Shown here: piece after piece, positions 58,016-64,000 of the stretch
Layout of the letters: each line of letters begins with the position of its first letter
Position numbering within the stretch: position 1 is the stretch's first letter
NCBI GenBank assembly: GCA_964020085.1
Contig: OZ026595.1
Span: forward strand, 18,032,653-18,096,652
Origin: Micromussa lordhowensis
Lineage: Eukaryota; Cnidaria; Anthozoa; Scleractinia; Lobophylliidae
Reading direction: 5' to 3'
Length of the DNA stretch: 64,000 nt
Made by a program: the position numbers and the translations under genes
Notes under the pieces: model-generated
What the model was told of the DNA's origin: nothing
Databases searched by the model: none
Seen by the model: the letters and a program-made list of their open reading frames with translations, nothing else

Positions 58016-61000
58016 CATCATTTTATAGTATTTCGGCTTCTAATTTGTTGGAATATATCCTGCATCATCCAAAAATTGTTGACTACCAATCACATAAGAC
58101 ATGTGCAGATGACAAAAACAAAATATGACTCTATGGTAATATGGGCTCATATTTTGTGTTCTCTTGACCTTGTTTGGTGAAACAGCATTATAGTGGAATT
58201 CTATTGTTAGTAGTACCGCAGTACCTGTTGTATCGCTGGTGGAAATCTACAAGAGATCCTACAGGATACTCAGGGATCTCACAGCAACTCCCCGTCTATA
58301 CAGGATCCTGTACATTTTTGCAAATATCTTTCATGTCTTGAGGATCTTTGTAGAGACTTCAAGGATCTTGTGAGATTCTCAACAATGTTACAGTAAGTTT
58401 GCAGGGACTTGAAAGGACCTGAATTACCTAGCAATTCCCCACCAGATCTTCCAGGGAGGATCTGGATAAGAACCTTGAAAGATAAATTCAGTGATCTACA
58501 TGTACATGTACAAAGATCCTAATGTGTGCAGATTTTCATATAATTTAAAGATGATTTCCACCAGGGATATGTCATTGTTCTTTCTACAATGTGTTCTTGT
58601 TAATCGGAAGCTCCATGACCAATTTAGCTGCAAATAGGAAGTGTCAGCTCTATTTAAGGAATTCTTTAAGCTTAAGTTAAAGGTGATTAATCAACAGTGA
58701 GTAGTGTCAATGTCTGTTGTTGTTGTCGTTGTATTTTCAGCCTTACAGTAGATGTGATTGCCCATGGCTCATTAAGTGGCTCCTGGGATATGAAGACTTC
58801 AGTGATGGCAAAGACAAGGAAAATGCAGATAGCAAGATCAAGGAATTCTTACAAGGTGTGAAAACTTGACATGGTTAAAAAAATGAAAAACTTTATCATG
58901 CACAGCCACGCAATTTACTATTTTAATTTCTAAGAGTGTTATTATTTTTACTGATATATGCTGATTTGATTTTGTTTTCTGATCATTACGTAGGGTCTGG
59001 TGTTCCTCTTCTAGCATTTCCAGAAGAACAAATCACTAATGGAAAGAAGGGCCTTCTGAAGTTCAAGTACGTTCTGTAAAGTCTTTGTATATTGTACAAA
59101 AAGTGTGTTACAAGCCTTTGAAATCCGTTGTCTTGAAAAAATAGTATTTTGTAAAATTTAGTCTAGACTGAAAATTTGTGGAAAAGGAAGCTCTTAGCTA
59201 GATATTGATAAGCATTTCATTGTTAATAATTTTCAGAAATGTTGGATACTGATGTGACATGGAGGCATTCCATTCTTCCAGTTAATGGTGTTATATTCTT
59301 GTTTTTATTGTAGCGCATGGTGTTTTCAATTTAGCAGTACTATATTGCCTGTAAGTCATCTTTATAGTTGGTCTGTCTTCTTTTTCTTTTGAAACTTTAA
59401 TATATGTCTGCCATAACTGCTTTTAATTTCCTTTTGATGTATCATGTATCAGAGATGTATCATGAATTAGCAATTTCTCCAAAGCAACCCACATGTCCAG
59501 GTTTCATCATGTGTCCTTTTTGTACCATTTTGTGATGCATTAGGCCCCCAGTTGGTCCGACCAGATCTGTGCCACCTTTAATTCTGGGTCTCATTCCATG
59601 ACAGATGAGCTGAAGCCAGCTCTTTGTAGATGATCTTGGACCATCCCAGCTTCCTTTTCCCACCTGCTATAGCATCCTGAACATAGCCTCTTATCTGATG
59701 TTGCCCATATCCTTTCCCAATACCTGTCCAACCCACTGCCATTTAATTTCTTTCAGTTCTCTGAGTAGCCAAAGTCTCAATTAGTTTTGGTTGCATGGCT
59801 TAATGGTGGTCATTGTATGTCATTCTTGCAGGTTTTAATCTCAGTGAGACGTCCTCTGATTGTCCAGATACCTCCTGTGAGTTTCCAAATTCTTTTAGTC
59901 TTTTAATGATAAATGAAGTGCCTATTTAAGTGCCTATGAAGTAAAAAATTATTGTTGCTTATTTGAAAGGCTTTTCAAAGTAAAGAAGAATGACGTTTTC
60001 CTTTTTGAAATATCTTTTTTCGTTCTAGAGATATTTACGTTTTTGTATTATGCAAATGAGGGAAGTGATGACATCATAAATCGTTTCACTTGAAAAGTAA
60101 AACACTGAATCATTAATATCTCCAGAAATATTGGAGCAGTGTTCTTCAAACTTGGCACCAGAAATAAACATCACAAAAGGAACAGAATGACACCTACCAT
60201 TTTGTTACCATGGCAACACTCTTAGCTCTAGTCTCTCTCTGTGAAAAACCAAATATGCTCATTTGCAACCCTTTGAAAAGGGACAGAGGGTCTTGCTCGG
60301 AACACACATGGTTCCTATATTTATTGTCTTAACTCTCCCCATTAGATTGTTGAGAGTGGATGATCGTTGTTTAAGATAAAATCTGAGAATTTTAGTTTTA
60401 ATTAAAACACGACCAGCGGCATAACCGTTGTCATGGCAATGGCACAATGGGTCTCGTTTTGTTTCTTTCACGATGTACATTTCTGGTGCCAAGTTTGAAG
60501 GCCACCGCTTTAATATTTCTAGAGATATGCTTGATTGAGTGTTAGACTGTTTTAGTGGAACCACCTATGACGTCATCACTCATAATACAAAAATGTGAAT
60601 ATCTCTAAAACGAAAAAAGGAAAACGCCATTTTACTTTACGTTGAAAATCCTTTCAAATCAGCAGCAATTATTTTTTTACTTCATAGGCACCTTAAGCCT
60701 CACCAAATATGCTTTGCAAGGCTGATTGCTAGTCAGGGGTTTGGAAGATTCTTCTGACCCTGTGAACCTGTTTAATATTTAAAGTTACATGTACCTTGAA
60801 TGCAAGGTTAAGGTATCAGTGTACGACAAATTTGATCATTTTTCCAAAAAATTGTTTTCCGCTTTTCAGATAGATCTTATTGTAACCTTTCATTTAAAAA
60901 AAGTCTATGAAAAAGGATTGATTCTATTCTAAGCAAACTTATCAACGAAAAACATTTCTTTCCATTAATTACTGTATCTCTAATTGATAGCTGTCAACAC

Positions 61001-63451
61001 CCTGTCACAAAGTAAATTTGCATTAAAAGATCATTTGACAGACGCAGTGTTGTGCGATTTTCACATGTTTGTGTTTGTCGTCGACATGCTGCTTCGAGTG
61101 TTTTCTAATCTGAAGACCATAAATTTAAAAGCTTATATCTATTTCATGTCGTCGAAGAAAAAACGTCAACGTCCTTGTCCTTTTGCTAGTGCGAAGAAAC
61201 CTTCAAAGAGGAAAAAGGGATTGAATTCATTCGATAAGGATCAAGCTGATGTGTTAGCGGCTAGTGAGCGAGGTTCCTACTTTGAGCAGGATAAATTGAT
61301 TGCTCTAGACGAGGAAGAGCAAAAACTAGATCGGAGAATGGGACTGTTAGTGCTAGCCGGGCGAAAATTGAAGGCAAAGGCAAAAACAAACCCGCAAATC
61401 CGGACTCAGAAAGCCAAGTCTTGAACCCAGACTGGTCAATCTGGAATCCATCACACTGACCATTAGGCAACCAGACCTTCCACACCCTAGCTTGGAGTAA
61501 ACACTGAAGGCTGGTTTTCATTTGCGACGGAGTCGAATCGGAGTCGTGATCAGAGTTGTAAGAGCACTTAGGACCTAGGGAAAATCAAAAATCGAAGTTA
61601 TAAGCAGAGTCATAAGCTCGATGGAATCAGAGTTGGAAGAATCAGAAAGTTTTCATTTCTTCCTGTTGTGTTTATGACTCCATCGCTTACAATCTTGTGA
61701 GTACTAGATTGTTGGAATCGGAAGCAGAAGCGGAAGAACCAAGCAATCAAAAGGCCCGAAATCAAGTATTGTGATTGGTTTATTCCTCCGCTTCTGCTTC
61801 CGACTCCGACAATCTAGTTTTTGCAAGATCATAAGTGACGGAGTCGCAAGCAGAATCAGTGTTCGGCTTCCAATCGGTTTGATTTTCACTATATCGTATC
61901 ACTCTACGCTTCAGATTACGACTCCGAACGACTCCATTGCTAGTGAAAATCAGTCTTGACCAAACACACCCTAACCTACAGTGATGTGCACTTCACCATC
62001 AGCAATCAAAATATAACTAAGATGTCTGCAGGTACATGTACATGTAGAGTTGACTTTGTGCATGGTGATTTGAACATCTTTACCTCCTTCTCCACAACGA
62101 TTGGTCAGTCTAACAGAATTTATTAGAAAATTGTCAGATTTTGTAAAAAAACAACTAGTCTTTGTCAAGTAGCAAAATGTTACCATGCCTCTCACTGTAA
62201 GAAGAAGTTTGAGCTGGTCAAGATATCTAATCTGTGAGTTGATTTAGAATGTTTTCTGTTGGTAGCATGTTTTAGAGAGTGGTTGGTGGCAAGATTTGTT
62301 CTGGTCCATGTTTGTTCCATATACACTTTATCATATCAGGTTAGTTCCTACATAACACCACCAGATGAGAGGCATTGTTTTGAATAAAATAAAATAATAA
62401 AATGAATGAATGACTGAATAAAATAATACAATTTTGAATAAAATTTGGTGGGTCAAAGGTGCAGTTTTGCTGCTAGTGTTTATGGCATATTCTGTAAAAA
62501 TGTGTCTGTGCACATGTGTTACAATAATAGCTGAAGGGTTTGAACTTCCCTACAGGCTACTTATGAGACAAATTTATTCTGTTTGAATGACCTACAATAA
62601 AAGGGAAATTTTTAGGTGATTTTCTTCTCCTCACAAACTCCCCATAATACTTCTACATGTACAAAATTAATGTATCTCTTGATAGTTCTAAACACAGAAA
62701 ATTTATTGCTCCTGTTTTGTATTAACTAGTTAATCATGTATTTAATCATGGTCAATTGAAAACATTACCACAAAATTTATGTTACATGCAGGGTGCTTCC
62801 TCCAGTAGAACCCAAGACGGACGATGTTGGTAGTGATACACAGAAGGTATGTGTCAACTATGTTCCCTTTACACTGTAATGTACATACCCTGCCTCGGGC
62901 TTCTATTCTCTCTATTATTTTTAGATATCCAAAATTAATCAAATTGTTCCTTGCTAATTTGGTGTATGGGTGGTTGGTTGGGTGGTTGATTGATTTGTTT
63001 GTTGGTTTTTAGTAAAGATTGATACTAGATTGATTTGATAACTGTTTTTGCCAAAGCATAAAGTGGAGTTAGTGTTTAGCTCAATTGAACCTTGCGCTCC
63101 CCATGGACGTATTTTTCCAGCAACCTTTTTCCCGCTCTTTGTGCCACAAGAAAAATTATTATTAAGTAACCAACCAGGGTCTTGTGGTGATACTGTCTCA
63201 ACCTTAGAGTAGTTTCAGCTAAGCAAGGTAAACTGAATGGATGTGAGAAAATTGCCAAAAAGCTGCCGATAACATTCAAACTTTGATGAGAGTCAGATAA
63301 TATATAATTATATAGAGAGTGCATCACAGCAATGTTAGATAGTAAACCTAGATAATTATTTCCTTTATTTTTTAGCACATGGCCAGTGCTTTTGGAGTGA
63401 CTGCCACAAATTTTACAGCTCAAGATGTGAATGAATTAATAAAGCAAGCAG
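53929..63451 (+). CDS. AUP1: AUP1 (ancient ubiquitous protein 1), exons 1-11, 3' end outside window
   Basis: Exons are 53929-53972, 55379-55516, 56963-57047, 57648-57716, 58741-58855, 58994-59066, 59314-59350, 59832-59876, 62266-62339, 62792-62846 and 63376-63451. Phases agree throughout (270 codons plus 1 nt). Exon 2 holds the hydrophobic hairpin (LLLVLLYIPCGLFLVIFRIF) that anchors AUP1 in ER and lipid-droplet membranes. Exon 4 holds the acyltransferase-type NHVTSLD box. Exon 6 reads FPEEQITNGKKGLLKF, close to the human FPEEEATNGREGLLRF. Exon 9 reads WWQDLFWSMFVPYTLYHIR, matching the human LLWSLFVPFTVYQVRW region. AUP1 links ER-associated degradation to lipid droplets by recruiting the E2 enzyme UBE2G2. 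The CUE and E2-binding domains should be encoded beyond 63451. Intron 8 (2.4 kb) is full of repeats. Confidence 0.9.
54744..54922. mobile_element. MITE with CAGGGCTGTCA ends and 5-bp target duplication
   Basis: The element begins CAGGGCTGTCA and ends TGACAGCCCTG. GACAT flanks both sides (54739-54743 and 54923-54927). Internal words GTGAATTG and CAGTTCACCC give weak secondary pairing. It lies in AUP1 intron 1. The superfamily is uncertain because the ends look hAT-like but the duplication is 5 bp. Confidence 0.65.
55580..55827. repeat. MITE-like element, copy 2 (ends CTGGG)
   Basis: The left end CTGGGATGTTCAAAGCCCGA and internal words match the element at 11818-12047, with an extra stretch containing CTCAAGGTCTCC. 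The right end is more diverged. It lies in AUP1 intron 2. Confidence 0.65.
57213..57389. repeat. Inverted-repeat MITE-like element, copy 2
   Basis: Ends AAGCCATTTCCAAGTTG and CAACTCAGGAGAATGGCTT, with the internal CACACAACCTTCAAATGGAA and TACGAAAGGTTGTGCTCTG pair, match the 10892-11062 element. It lies in AUP1 intron 3. Confidence 0.65.
59926..60697. mobile_element. 772-bp element with long terminal inverted repeats in AUP1 intron 8
   Basis: The left arm TTAAGTGCCTATGAAGTAAA runs about 110 bp through AAAGGCTTTTCAAAGTAAA and TTTTTTCGTTCTAGAGATAT. The right arm returns as ATATCTCTAAAACGAAAAAA through to TTTACTTCATAGGCACCTTAA. Inside, CTGGTGCC and TTGCCATGG words also appear in both orientations. 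No transposase is encoded. A solo arm is at 36136-36250. Confidence 0.8.
61146..61424 (+). CDS. Small basic open reading frame in AUP1 intron 8, unknown
   Basis: ATG 61146 opens a 92-codon frame: MSSKKKRQRPCPFASAKKPS at the start, an acidic middle (LIALDEEEQKLDRRMG) and a lysine-rich end. The frame is also open upstream to 60984. Codon and residue patterns look protein-like, and there is no repeat arm inside it. It sits between two inverted-repeat elements (59926-60697 and 61507-61957), so it may be a retrogene, transposon cargo or an unrelated intronic gene. I recognise no family. Confidence 0.3.
   Translation: MSSKKKRQRPCPFASAKKPSKRKKGLNSFDKDQADVLAASERGSYFEQDKLIALDEEEQKLDRRMGLLVLAGRKLKAKAKTNPQIRTQKAKS
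61507..61957. repeat. Inverted-repeat MITE with GACGGAGTCG-rich arms
   Basis: The left end ACTGAAGGCTGGTTTTCATT, then TGCGACGGAGTCG, is matched by CGACTCCATTGCTAGTGAAA then ATCAGTCTT at the right. The interior is rich in GGAGTCG/CGACTCC words in both orientations (for example AAGCAGAAGCGGAAG and CTTCCGACTCCGAC). It lies in AUP1 intron 8. Confidence 0.75.
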
Positions 63452-64000
63452 GTATGCCTTTACCATCTTACTACTTCCTTCCCACTCTTAATTAGGTTTT
63501 GTTCAAGAGTTGATGTAAAGATTGTTGCTCTCTTTTTGTAGCAAACTAAAAACAGGTTCTTGTGTGCTTATTTTTTTTCATTATTGTCCCAATATTTTTT
63601 TTGTTAATTTGTCACCAGGGTTCTCTCTTTTGCGACAGGGTGGGGGGGGGGGGGAGAAGAGATATCCTTGGAACATGTTTATTAAGTTAAACTTATACTG
63701 CAATCTTGTATAATTGAGAAAAAAATTGCATTCACAGCAAGTTAGCTGTGAACTTTGTTTCTATAGTGGAACCTCTACGAAGCAGCCACCTGTTAAACGA
63801 ACCCTCCCTGTTAAGCAGCCAGTTGCCAATAATTTGTTGTTAGTAAAATACTGTAAATAAAACCCCTATTCACCAGCCACCTCTATTATGTGCCCACAGC
63901 TACCTTTTGATGGTCCAGATGAGAGTTTTTTATTGTCCTTACGAATACCCCTATTAAGCAGCCAGCTAACATTTAATACACTAGTTTTGCTTTGTTTTGG
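63452..64000. other. AUP1 intron 11 start and repeat
   Basis: After the GTATGC donor at 63452 no further AUP1 exon is apparent. From about 63760 the sequence is made of loosely repeated AGCAGCCAC / CCTGTTAA / CCCTATT words (for example TGGAACCTCTACGAAGCAG), resembling a dispersed repeat also hinted at by TGGAACCTCCCTACTGATC near 19506. A homopolymer G run lies at about 63642-63653. Confidence 0.5.

Overview
This is eukaryotic, intron-rich, AT-rich animal DNA. Gene structures use GT-AG introns and codons split between exons. The gene content (a Glass-type zinc-finger factor, adducin, AUP1, a rhodopsin-class GPCR) together with dense foldback/MITE DNA elements, a CR1/L2-like LINE and a tRNA-derived SINE fits a cnidarian, most likely an anthozoan such as a stony coral. 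That taxonomic call is inference from gene and repeat style, not proof. No tool or database was run; exon models were joined by hand from splice signals and reading phase.

Layout. 1-6003: intergenic, one foldback-type repeat near 1.9-2.3 kb. 6004-10499 (+): a three-exon, 357-residue class A GPCR with aminergic-like pocket residues but no visible TM3/ECL2 cysteine pair. 10500-13794: intergenic with three palindromic elements. 13880-18831 (-): a four-exon, 318-residue five-finger C2H2 protein whose fingers match Drosophila Glass; its first intron holds a hAT-like foldback and a decayed copy of its own first exon. 19719-19794: a stray copy of an adducin exon edge. 20062-22190 (-): 5'-truncated, frameshifted LINE. 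24186-32483 (-): complete nine-exon, 567-residue adducin. 33463-40132 (+): a multi-exon gene I do not recognise, head-to-head with adducin; its 3' reading frame is unresolved. 41029-52527: 9.8 near-identical head-to-tail copies of a 1,176-bp unit, each with an exon-like open frame. 53929-63451 (+): eleven exons of AUP1 (lipid-droplet/ERAD factor), running off the window.

The genes are not an operon and need not work together. The most unusual features are the 1,176-bp tandem array, the captured adducin exon, the Glass homolog with its duplicated exon, and a 111-bp block shared almost perfectly by the upstream regions of the unknown gene and AUP1.
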